Source: Phoronis australis | Taxonomy: Eukaryota > Phoronida > Phoronidae | Reading direction: 5' to 3' | Length of the DNA: 64,000 nt | Assembly (NCBI GenBank): GCA_002633005.1 | Contig: NMRA01000007.1 | Location: forward strand, 1,198,811 to 1,262,810 | Shown: positions 11,701-23,700 of the stretch, piece after piece | How the letters are laid out: every line of letters starts with the position of its first letter | How positions within the stretch are numbered: the stretch's first letter is position 1 | The notes under the pieces: model-generated | What the model was told of the DNA's origin: nothing | Databases searched by the model: none | Seen by the model: the letters and a program-made list of their open reading frames with translations, nothing else | Position numbers and translations under genes: made by a program

Positions 11701-14700
11701 ACTTGAATACGAGGATTCTTTTTTACCACGTTTCTTGCAGTATGCTCCTAAAGCAAAAACAAAATGACCTGAATTTCCAATCATGACAGGTTTAGGAATG
11801 ACTGAAGTTTGTTGAAATGACGTCCATCAATTCCCTTTAAAATGTACGGTAAAGTGTCTCCAGTTTCAGATAAAACTTGTCTGAAGAGGTGGTCGACCAG
11901 TAATCAAGTTAGGTTTTAGAGCAGTTGTGCAAAGCGTTAATTGCATTACAGCTTTTGGTGTGCTGAATGAAATATGGAATTGCATTTGTATGGTGAAAGT
12001 TTTCTGTATAAATCTTTAATTGACTTGGTATTTATTCATTATCATCATAAACGAATCCTGAAATTGCAACAGTGTTTTTGTCAAGATTGAAGTGATTGCT
12101 TTGACCTGCTGAAAGCAGTGTGGCTGACTGGTTCCATGACCAAACACTAGATGGAGCTAAAGACAATGATTACAACCGTGGCTGCCTTTAGCCTCAAAAT
12201 GTGCGTCATTTGTTTTCAGAACAATTTGGCGGGGTTTGAGACTATTCATGTCGTCATGGGTAACGAAGCTTGTGACTTGGACTCGGCAGCCAGCGCCATT
12301 GTCTACGCTTACTATCTGAGCCAGGTAGGTTGTGTCAGATGTTGAATGCTAATTACAAAGTTTTTAAAGATCACAAGAAATTTTTAAACTGACAAGAAGT
12401 CATTTTCAACACTCGATATTGATGAAAATGAAGCCCTGCCATGAAAACAGCTGTCTCCAAAAGACAATCGTGACACAAGTTTATCACGTACATCTCTAGA
12501 GGGTGAAGCATAGCACATGGCAGTTTGAAGACGAATGCAGTGCCGACCCCCTGTGGCAGTTGTAGTTTTTGATATTTTTTTTGTTTGACACCACTTATTT
12601 TAATTTGTATTTCTTAAATTAAGCAGGTGTGTTTTAGTAATTTTCGTTGTTATAACACGGCTATCCCCTGTGGCAATTTCATGTTTTTAATTTGGAGAAT
12701 TTTGAAAATCTCGACAGATTTAAGGTAAACAATTTGATTTGAGGTTGTTTTATAAACAATGTGCTACCAGCAACATTTTTGGTCGATTCTGATTAAAGCA
12801 GTGTTCCCGTTGCACAATGGCCTTGATTTCAATAAATTATTGACACAGTGTAAACTCTCTTCCTCTCCTTTTGATAAGTTTATATCTAAAGCGAAGTCCA
12901 AATAATATCGTTACAGTTGCAATTACAGCCTTTTCGCAGGTTCATGCAGTTGCTGTTGTAAGAGCCACTAAATTGCAGTTGTAGCCAGTAATACTCATTG
13001 TCTTGCAGCAACTCTTGATCTATTTTATTAAGGCAGCTGGGACTTGTAGCAAGGCTGAGATCATTGCTTAGCATGTTGTCAACTTGTCAAGTACGCTGGG
13101 GGATTTATTTAGTTCAAAGGATGATTTGGAGTTTGCACCGGTGACCCGGATTGCAACTCTTTTGACATGTGGACTAGTCTTAATATTTTTTAAAAGATAT
13201 TTAACGCTTGTATTACTTGAGCTCACCGTTTGCGATGCACCAGTTGGCCTGAAATCAAGGCTTTCCATTGATTCTGTGCTGTTAAGACAATACCTGTTAA
13301 TAAGTGGTACTAACCACCTTTTTTGACTGTGACCTCTCTTGACTAGAGGCTGCCAAATTACCTCAGTCTGTAATGATTTAAAGCGATCGACAAACGCAAA
13401 AGTGTTCGCTCGAACATACGAGTGATGGCGTATTTGCTACTCGTTTTCCCAGGTTCAGGCTTGTAAGGAATATTGGCCAAAAGAAAAATGCCATATATCT
13501 GCTCCGCGCCGTTCGAATAACACGAGTGCAGTCAATTTACTACTCGCATTTTCCTTGTTTGGGCGTTTACTCGTTCATGTCGAGGCCTGATTTAACTAGC
13601 TAATACCTTTCCTAGCAGCAAGGTAACATCCTCTATATTAAAAACCTCTTGGAATGAGGTATGGCTTATTCAAGATTAGCAATAGACACAATTAGATGAT
13701 GAATGTGTTAAATCAATATGAAACGTGCTGGCTCAGTGGTTTTCCTGTGTGCTTCGGACTATTTTCTTCTAATACATTGGGCTCAACATTTTTCTGCTCA
13801 GGTAATGCGAACACGTCACATTTAATTACAATTTATACATAACACGTTTTTCTTATCTGTAGTGTTTCGTGATGCTGCCAAGTGATTTAATTAAGGTAGA
13901 TAGACACCTAATTGAGATCATGGGTGCATCTAAGTTGTAAAAAATAAAACCAAAAAATTTAAAATCATTGGTTTTGTTTCTGTATTATCTTCACATAGTT
14001 TTCCATTTGTAAAATTTCCTTAAGATTTGACTCATTTGTTCAATATTCACTCTGCATCTTCCTGTGTTGGCGTCAAGATATTTGGTTCATGTTCAGAGAC
14101 AAAAAGAAATTAAAATAGACCCTAAAGATTTCAGAATTTGTACCCCCTGCGCGCAAATGGTCAGAAGTGTAAGACAGACCCTTTATCTAGATTGAGAAAC
14201 GTTACAAACATGGACGACATAGCTATCTACGACACAAACAGTTACAGCATTTTGTGTAGGAAATAGTCAGATGTAAGGTGCCCTTACTTTGAGAACCAGT
14301 TTGATGCCCGTTATTTAGTGGAGAAAACTGGTTCTCAAAATTTTCTGCGCGTTATGTCCGACAATTGCCTTTTACATGTAATGTTTATCTTTATTTGGTT
14401 TAAGGCAGGTGAATTTGGAAAAAATCCCAACATGACTTTAGGATTTTTTACCTGCACATACAGTCTACCCTAAAAGTAAACTGACAAAATACAGCACAAG
14501 GCAAAAGTAATTGGACAAAATATAATATGCACCAAAAAGTTGCTGGGTTATTATTCGAACTATGTTTTGCACACAAGTACAATTATATTAGAATGCGCAT
14601 GAGCCAAAAGGGTCATTTTGTGTCCTCTTCATTAAAGAGTGGATACTTTTCTGCCGGACAAGATGTCTGACTGTTTGTTACTTGGAGCTATTATGGGTGG

Positions 14701-17700
14701 TAAAATTGATGTGAGACACATGTTCACAAAGACTCGCTCTGGCACTTTTTAAGAAGTGTCAATCATATAGTGTGGGTGTAATCGCCACGTCGCGGTCGTC
14801 ATTGGGATGGCCAGATTTAAATAATGGCTCTCAGACAGCACAGCCAAGAGGGTAAAAAGACGGCCTGTGTCAAGACACCTTTGGCGATAATAACAGCCAC
14901 ATGAAGAATTTTAACATTTCTGTTTAATGGAAACCTGAAATTTGTTGTTTTAGTTCATTAAATATTCAGACATAAATTGAGTACAAAGACTGTTGATGTC
15001 TATTTTTACCATAAATGTCATACCAACGATCAGGAAATGCTGGCAGCCATGTTTTTGCGAAGAATTACCTCCCTTTTCTGAGATGTCAGGGTGACCTCGT
15101 GCAGAATCCTGGCATATGGTAGGTGTCAGTCTGTGGAGTCCTAGATGCATCCCTTGTTGTGCGCTAAGCCAAGCATGGTTGTTTAAAATTAGAAATTTGG
15201 AAATTTTTGAGTATGGACGATGAGCCAAATATGGGTGTTATACAAAACAAGTATGGTAATTCATGTAATTGTGTTGTTATAAATAAGTGCGTTGATTTCG
15301 TGCAAGTAAGAATTATTAATAGTCTTTGTACGTGCCATATGTTGACCCGAGCAAAACGAAGATCTTTTCAGACTGTAGGTAAACTGTAGGTCACATGATG
15401 TGACAAGCATATGGCATGTATGAAGACTAATAATTCTTATAAGTACAATACTTTGTGTATCGGAAGGAAGTGTTGCATCAAAGAAAAGTGGTGTCCTGTT
15501 GGGTATATCAGACACAATTTAAACGGAAATGATAACATAAATAGATAAACAGTGTGCTGAAGTTCATCAACTGTGGCAAACGAAAAAGACCAACAAGAAA
15601 GTTTTCTTATTCATTGCAAAGAAAATCAAGTAAATGTGTGTTGACACACAACGTTGTTGCAATTTTTATTTGTGTTGAACATTTATCAGTCAAATGCTTT
15701 GGCTTCTTTGCACTACTGTGATCTCTTCTTTTTCTAGACAACACCTGGACGCGAACGCTTCTTTTTACCTCTCCTAAATATGAAGCGCAAGGAGCTTCGC
15801 ACTCGCACAGAAATCATTCAATGGCTGAAAGACTGCCACCTGATGGAGGACCATCTAATATTCCGAGACATGATCGACTTCTTTGCCATAACTGAGAAAC
15901 AAGCTCTAGAAATTACACTGGTTGATCACAACATGTTGACTGGAGACGATGCCCAGTTCAACTCCTGTGTAGTGTGTGTCATTGATCATCATCAAAATGA
16001 GAGACCCCAGAAGGAAACGTGAGTGAAGTTTGGTGTAAATAAAAAATCTTTTTATAAACATTTATTGCAATAATAATAACACCACAGTACAAAGACAGTT
16101 TCCAATGACACATCATATGCACACACAAACCGTTCATAAAAAACTCAATTTCACAAACCAGAAAACCAAATGTACTTTTCTCATTTGCATTACTTTTTGA
16201 AAAATAAAAAAACCAGACCATCTTTGGAAAAATAGGTCTCCTAATCCATTTTTACAATAGTATATTTATATTTTTTGAATGTGAAATAAATTTCTATTTC
16301 TTTTTTAAAAACTGTTATAGATGGAGATTATACATTCAACTTTCTACAGTATATCTGGTTTTGGGCCAAAAGAATGATAAGATTCAACAGTTCATTTGCT
16401 TTTCCAGTTTTACCGAATATAAAAGTTGGAAAATCTATCTATAATCAACATTTTTTGGATCGATATAATATTCAGCTATACTTTTCCAAAAAGACTTAAC
16501 AAAAATGCAACCCCAAAGTAATTGTTATTAACTTTCAGTTTCATTCCTACAAAAGGTTCATTGATCAGTTGGAGAAATACCAATTTGCATTAAAAAGTTA
16601 TTTGTTGCTAAAATTATTTGTACAATTCTCATTTGAAACCACCTGAGTCTAACATTTGAAGTGCAAAGAACAGAAGTTAGAAAGCATAAATTCCAGTTGG
16701 TCATTGTTCTTGCAAAAGCAAAGGTATTTCCCATTTTTCTAATCCTTTTGGTTTTTGAAACTAAGTTGTCAGAAAAGTGTCATATACATATATCACAAGT
16801 ACCTTTCAAAATTTTAATCAAAATTTGCCAAAGTTGTAGGATAACTGGTTGAGACATTTTTGCACGTGAAAACGTTATACTTTTGAATGTTAATGTCACG
16901 TGAAAACGTTATACTTTTGAATGTTAATGTCACGTGAAAACGTTATACTTTTGAATGTTAATGTCACGTGAAAACGTTATACTTTTGAATGTTAATGTCA
17001 CGTGAAAACGTTATACTTTTGAATGTTAATGTAAAGTCATTTTTCAATTCGCAATAGATTGCAAAAAGGGTTTAAAACCAAATTTTTCTGCAAAACTGTT
17101 GTATGACGAGAAATTTCTGTTTTCGTCAATAAATCATCAGATTATTCTAAGAATCTCCCACTCTATTCATTCCAAGTAGGGTTTTCCTCCAATTTGAACT
17201 TTAGTGTTATGCCATAAATGAAGGGACAGTATTCCATCGTCTTCTTTGACCTCGTTTAATATCGAACCAAACTCAAACGTTAAAACAAAGGCTTCCTTCC
17301 AATAAGGATTCCATGTGGACAGGGCTTACATTTTAAAAAATATAGTTTCCTCCTTTTAAATGTCAATTTGACTTGAATTCCGCAAAATATCGATTCAGGC
17401 CGAATTATTATTTTATCCGTCTATAATCATTCTTAGTAGCTTTAATAAAAGAAACTAAATGAACCGTTTTGAAACCACAATTTTTATAATTTTGAACCAC
17501 TGTCTTACGAGAAATTCTATCTTTTTGTTACTCGAAATAAACTGAAAAACATTTTCTCCAGTTGTTTGATAAAATCTTCCTCCAGTGATGAGAGACTTCA
17601 GAAAAGATGTGTAAGCTTTGGCAATAATAAAGATTTCACCACACAGTATTTCCCAGCACACTGAGGCATCTTCTGGACCAGGAGGGTTCCTTACTCAGAT

Positions 17701-20700
17701 ATGATTTCTGGGCTTGCGAAGAGGTGACAGTTTGTAGTAGCTTGAGATTTGAGACCAATTTCAATAATTTGACGAGACCTGGTTAGTCATCCTGTTGGGG
17801 CACCAATACTTTCTTCATGGACAGATAAAACGACTCTTTTTATCATTTGTGTCTTGTCGGTCAGCAATGCCCTTATTACGGAATAGTTTTTGTAACATTC
17901 AGTGCTCTGTTGCAGCTGTTGTAATGGCCATACTGCATGTTATTGACTGCACATTACAACTATCGGTGGGCACGTTGCAGCGAGTGTTAGCTGTTGAATT
18001 AGTCATACTGTGTCTTAAAACAGTCTGTGGACAAGTTACAACAAATTGTAACTGTTATAATAGTCATACTGCATCTTAATATCTACATGCTACAGCAGTC
18101 TGTGGACGTATTACAGCAAATTTTAGCTGTTGAAATAATCATACAACATCGTAATCTCTATGTGTTATTACAGTCTGACACATCACAGCAAATTGCAGCT
18201 TTTGAAAAAGTCTCGCTACATTAATCTATTGTTGCAGCAATCTACGGACACATTGTGTCAAATTACAGCTGTCAAACTGTTCTTTTACAGTGCTGATGTG
18301 CACATCGAGATGGTTGGATCGTGCTGTACACTGGTGGCTGAGTTATGTTTGAAAGATGAAGTATTTAGAGTCTCGCCTCAATTGGCACAGCTGCTCTATG
18401 GTGAGTGATACCTGTCAAGTGTTCAGAGTGTGTCGCCATTTTGGCTCAAATGGAATCTCACTTTTCCTCACCTGGTATCCTGAACTGGTAAGGTTGTATC
18501 ATGTTCTCATTTCAAAATACATGCTAATCCTTCTCCAGTCATCGCATCAGTAAGGCTGATTGCTTAGTCCCGATTTTTGTAAGAGAAAGAGAGAGTGTGA
18601 AATGGGGTGAAATCTCATCTTATTCAGTTTCAAACAAAAATTGTCGTAAAAATATTTTTTCATTTTTTAAAAATCTTTTAACGTTACCATGAAGTCACTC
18701 AGTTACTCAAAGTATTGTGTGATGACAGCTATCAAAATGTACATTGACACGATAAAACATGAAATAACACCACACCAAACGTTTCACTTGTCTGCCATAT
18801 TGTGTCTTAAGTTGGTAAGGTTTTACCGATAGATTGTAGTCCTTCACCCCCCTCTGAACGGGATGCTTATCCGTGGCAGATCATTTCCCAACCATGTCAG
18901 TAACTTAGTCGTTCATACAGCTGAGACAACGGAAGTCCAGAACTACGTATCCGCAAAAGGTGCAGTGACGGAGCATTGATCCCGTAACCTTTCAGTTGAG
19001 AGTTCACTGTATTACTGACCACTGAATTACTGAGAAACTTTCTCATACAATCTGAACACAGAGGCTATTTAGCAGAAATGAGTTCTCAAATAAACAATAT
19101 AGACTTTGGGTGATTGTTTAAACTCACTAATCTTGGATTTTTTGAAGCTTGAAAGCCAAAATACAGAGGTGAAAAACAAAAGGCGTGTTACCTGGTTGCA
19201 CTACTTTGATGAACACTATCACATCTGCTAAACCGGATCACAAAACTGTAGAATATCCCCAGATTAGTTACAGGTTTTCTACAAGCGATTATTTCTCTTG
19301 CCTGTAATATCCCTCATTATCACGATTTAGCCGTGTACTAAGCCAGGCACTAATCTTCCTGTCAGGTCCTATACTACTGGATACCATAAATTTGTCGGAG
19401 ACTTGCGGGAAGAAAACGGAGAAGGACGTCAAGATCATTACCACCATGGAGAAGTTTTTTCCTCAGATGAGACGGGACAAGACGTACACGGAACTACAGA
19501 AGGCTAAGTTTAATCTGTCAGGCACGTAAATCTGTCTATCATTCATACATTTCTTCTTGTTTAGTCGTCTGCTCATCCAAAACGAAGTTGCCCCTTCTAA
19601 TTGAATGATGAAGTCCATTGTTCTCAAAATGCCAACAGGTTTCTTCTCAGTTCTTCTTGATAATTGGTCACGGTATTAACAAGTGAAAAGTAATTGATTT
19701 TTGATTTAGACCGCCATAAAATTGATCTCAAACTGTTCCTTAGTCAAAACAGGTGTGGTTCCTGGGCTTGGAAAAAACTGACAATTTGTTATTGTTTGAA
19801 ACTGAGGCTCTACAAGATGATTTGTTAAAGCTTGCCATTTCATACACCGAGAATGTTCTCAAGGAATAACGGGGCGTCAGTTCTTTGCAAAACCAAAAAC
19901 AATTTTCTCACCGAGAAATTGCAGTAAGTTGTCCAAATTAAAATTTTTTTGATGGCAAATGGGTCATTGTCACTTTAATTAATGCATTATTGTGTGCATT
20001 GTAAATAAAAAATGTAAGGCTCATAAATTTTCTAACCTTTGTGTTGCTACTAAGATTGTTTTTAGTATTGTATTCATATGCATATGATGGTGTAGACTTG
20101 TGCAATCAACTGATAGTCTGACAGCCTTGGTAGGCTGTTGCATGTGATGGGCAGCAGACAGTTTTCCACTGAATTCAAGCTAATAAATTCCATTTTTCAG
20201 GATTGTCAAATGTGGAGCTGTTCACACGTGACCTCAAGGTAGCCAAGTCACAAACTATGGATATCGCTGTCAGTTCTATTACAATCAATATCGAGGTGAG
20301 AGACCGGGCACACCGTATCCATTTCAGCGTTCTCACTAGGGGTCTTCTTCCCAAAATGTGACTCAAGTCATAAATTTGATCTTGCGCTTCTGAAAGGCAA
20401 TTAAATCTCACTTAATGAGCAAAAGTGCCAAGTCTTTGGTAAACGTAACTGCCAATTTCTGAGATAATTTTTATGCATTATTATTATGATTCAGTTTGAA
20501 CTGCTGTGTTCTAAATTTAGGAGCTGTTGAAGCGCCCTCGTCTTCGACATGACATGCGGGCGTTCCTAACCAAACGAGAGTTGGACGTTTTAGTCATCCT
20601 AACAATTCATTACCGCGGACCCAACAAACCCTTTCGCAATATCATCGTCTATTGCTACAATGACCTCGTACGAAAAATGGTGAGTTTCCACTGGATGAAC

Positions 20701-23700
20701 GTGAATTTACAGACTTTTGTGAAAATGGCACAATCTGTCTGTTGTGACTGTCTTTGTGTAAAGCTGTATACCGTAACTGAGTTATCTAGTTCCTGATTAC
20801 ACCAATAGGTGGGCCATTAAAGGTGCTATATACCGACCTTACGTCAGAAAAAACGGACTTCTATTTTGTCCTTTTACAGTACTGTCATGAAATTAGTCGA
20901 AATCACAGATAAAAATTTGAATCTAACACTGGAATTTGAAATAAAACTTAATAGAGTTAGCAACGTTGCATCCGTCTCTCACAAACTTCAGCTTGGCTAG
21001 TGATGTTATTATTATTTTGGCTTATAGGTGGCGTTTTAACCTCTCTGCCTCGTCATCTGGTTAAAATGCCACCTATTAGCCAGAATAATAATAACATCAC
21101 TAGCCAAGCTGAAGTTCGTGAGAGACGGATGCAACGTCGCTAACTCTAGTAAGTTTTATTTCAAATTCCAGTATAAAATTCAAATTTTTATTGGTGTTTT
21201 CTCACCTAGATGCCTCAAAATTTTCATGCTTTTAGTCGAAACCAGTTCCTTGCTCAGACTAGGGTGATTTCTGGCCTTTGAAGGAACTGATAGTTCACCA
21301 TTGCTCCTTGCAACTTGTTCTCAGCCAATCAGTTTTTTCCTTTCCCAGTCCAGAAAGCCTTTGTCGTCTGAGTAAGGAAAGCATTGAGACCACACACATT
21401 TATAGCTGCAGCTAAAAGGTGTTTTCATTAAAGAGACATTTGTGTGTTAACCACATGTATTTGTGGAAAGGCAACCAAAGCAGTTGAAAATTCCAAGTTA
21501 TTGCTGCAGGACATCAATTAGTGATCTACGTCCAATTGATATTATGTCATGCAGTTGGGTAAGAACATAACATTGTATGCGTCATATGCTCCCGTGACGT
21601 GCCTCGTACAGGCACTAGTGGTCTTTGCATGTTTTATATTCATTTTTCCAAACTGTTTCTGCAATGGTACCATGCAAATACTTCTTCAAAGTACAAGACA
21701 TCCATTTCAAATAATATTTTTCTTTGCCTGAATTTTATCAAGTCATAATCTAGTGCTATTTTACCGTTGCTACCGTTGCCATTTCCCAGGTCGTAGATGT
21801 CTTGATGGCATCAGATAAACCTCCCCTTGACCTGATGCCAGTGTCTTGTAAGCTGGACAAGTGCGACGTCTTCGTCCAAGGAACAGTTACAGCCTCCCGC
21901 AAACACATTCTTCCCATCCTTAAGGACTTCCTAAGTAAGCAAGATGCAATGTTCGCTAACCGTCACGGCTTACCAACGGTTTCCGATTACATAGGTCTCC
22001 AGAGTCACCGGTCTATCGATGGACTCATGGAAAAGTGCAGTCGTCTGCTTTGTGTTTCAACTGAAGATGTGGCTAGTAGATCCAGTGTAATGGACGCCAC
22101 CACCAGTCAGGTTACTGTAAAACGCTCCATGGTCAAGTCCAAGTCTGTCATGGGGAAGAAATTTCTTTTCGAATAATTCGTGTTGCAAGAGGAATGCATA
22201 AGAAATAAAAAATTTTGCTACGCACTGGAAATGTTTTCATGACACTCAATACCAAAATTGTTCAATGTTAGTGGAAATGGGATTTGGTCGCATGTCCACT
22301 AAACTTGAAATTTGATGCAAAAAGTATGTGGAATTGAAAATAGAGAATATCTTTGCTTTAACAGTTCCTTGGTAAATCTTTTCTTTTTAATTCCCATCCT
22401 TGATATTCTCTTACGTTGTTCTCATGTTAGCGGATTTAAAGTGCAGATGTTAATAGGTATGTTAATTTAAGTTTCATCTCAATTCAGTTGTTGTGTTCTG
22501 TTACCTTGTGTTATGTATATTTTTCTCTGATGTTTCCTTGTGTTTGGTTTATGAGACTGGTTTTTTGGCTTTTTGCTTCGTGAATTGTTGCCGTGAATTA
22601 CCGTCGTGTTTTTGTGTATTTTAGACAACCCACCTGACTTTAGTGAACTGGCAGAATGGCGCTCTGAACCGCCTGAAGACTTGAGCGAGAGTGATGAAGA
22701 TGAAAATGGTAGTCTCAACGACGTTTGCGAAGACCAGGAAGAAGCAGAAGAGTCATTCGGAGAACACGAGGATCAGAAAACGACAACGTCTTCTAACGAC
22801 CTGTTGTCAGTTCACACGTCTTTTTCTAATGGTGGAGTGTCATCTGAGTCACTTGTCACACAGGGTTCTTCAGAAAATGACCAGTCAGCTGTGGACTTCC
22901 TCGGTGTCGTCACGGTCCCATCCACGTCTGTGCAGGACACTGCACCTCTGGAAAAGCAGGATTTATTTTCGTTTGACTTGTTGGGAAGCGACATTTCACA
23001 AGCTCAGAACAGTTCAGTACCAGCTGTTGCTACATCTGATGACCTGGATCTATTTTCTGTGACAGGAACTGCTCAAGTTCAAACTAATGACATGTCGTCA
23101 GGCGACATATTTGGTAATTCAGATACATTTGGCAGTGACTTTTCTCTGGTGAGTTCAGATACCACGGATGTGTTTGGGCTTAATGTTTTTGCACCAAATG
23201 TTGACTCTGTGACGGGTAATAGGGATCAGGCAGACATGGTGTCTACGAATATTGAACGTGCTAACAATACTATTGAGGATTCAGATCCTTTTGGTTTAGG
23301 ACTGTCAAACAACGCAACGGCATCAAGTAACGTGATGTCAGAGGATTTCCCTGTCTCCGCAAATGTCCGTCCTTCCGTTATTGTATCTGAATCTGAAGAC
23401 GCCAATGTATCTGTTGATTCACAAAAAGACATCATGGAGGATTTTGACCCTTTTTCATCTACACAGGGGTCACCGGTTGTCCTGAGTGGATATAACACAC
23501 CCACCAAGAGATTAGAGTCTGAGGATCCTACTTCACAATACAGCAGCTATCCGTCGACGCCACCGAGCAGTTTTGTCGAGTCGAACATGGCGCACTATGC
23601 AAAAGAAACGGTTCTTCCCAGTTTTAACAACTCCGAAATGGTGCAGAGAATTAAAGACAAGAAAGATAAGTTAGTGAAATCCGATTCTGCAGACGATGAT

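Larger units (their letters stand above)
2747..12219 (+). other. Intron 1 of the prune gene (9.5 kb)
   Basis: The intron runs from GTAAGT to a TTTTCAG acceptor. It contains several dispersed repeats: a palindromic MITE-type copy at about 3811-4040, a GC-rich patch with a CRE-like site at 5510-5765, a GATCCAGG-type element at 6428-6535, a repeat shared with 34.0-34.2 kb at about 7170-7330, and an inverted-repeat block at about 10385-10890. I see no additional coding exon. The ORFs in it are short and have no recognised motif. Confidence 0.6.
12325..15737 (+). other. Intron 2 of the prune gene
   Basis: The intron carries a hairpin element at about 14262-14352 (arms GAGAACCAGTTT / AAACTGGTTCTC) and a second inverted repeat at 15303-15441. 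The remainder is AT-rich unique-looking sequence, with no supported exon. Confidence 0.5.
16019..18290 (+). other. Intron 3 of the prune gene
   Basis: The intron contains a perfect 34-bp x 5 minisatellite (16863-17032) and a degenerate 75-bp tandem repeat (17920-18275) that runs up to the exon 4 acceptor. No further exon is supported. Confidence 0.6.

Noticed and set aside
16863-17032. Possible CRISPR-like array
   Set aside because: The 34-bp units are directly adjacent with no spacers, and the host is a eukaryote. It is a minisatellite.
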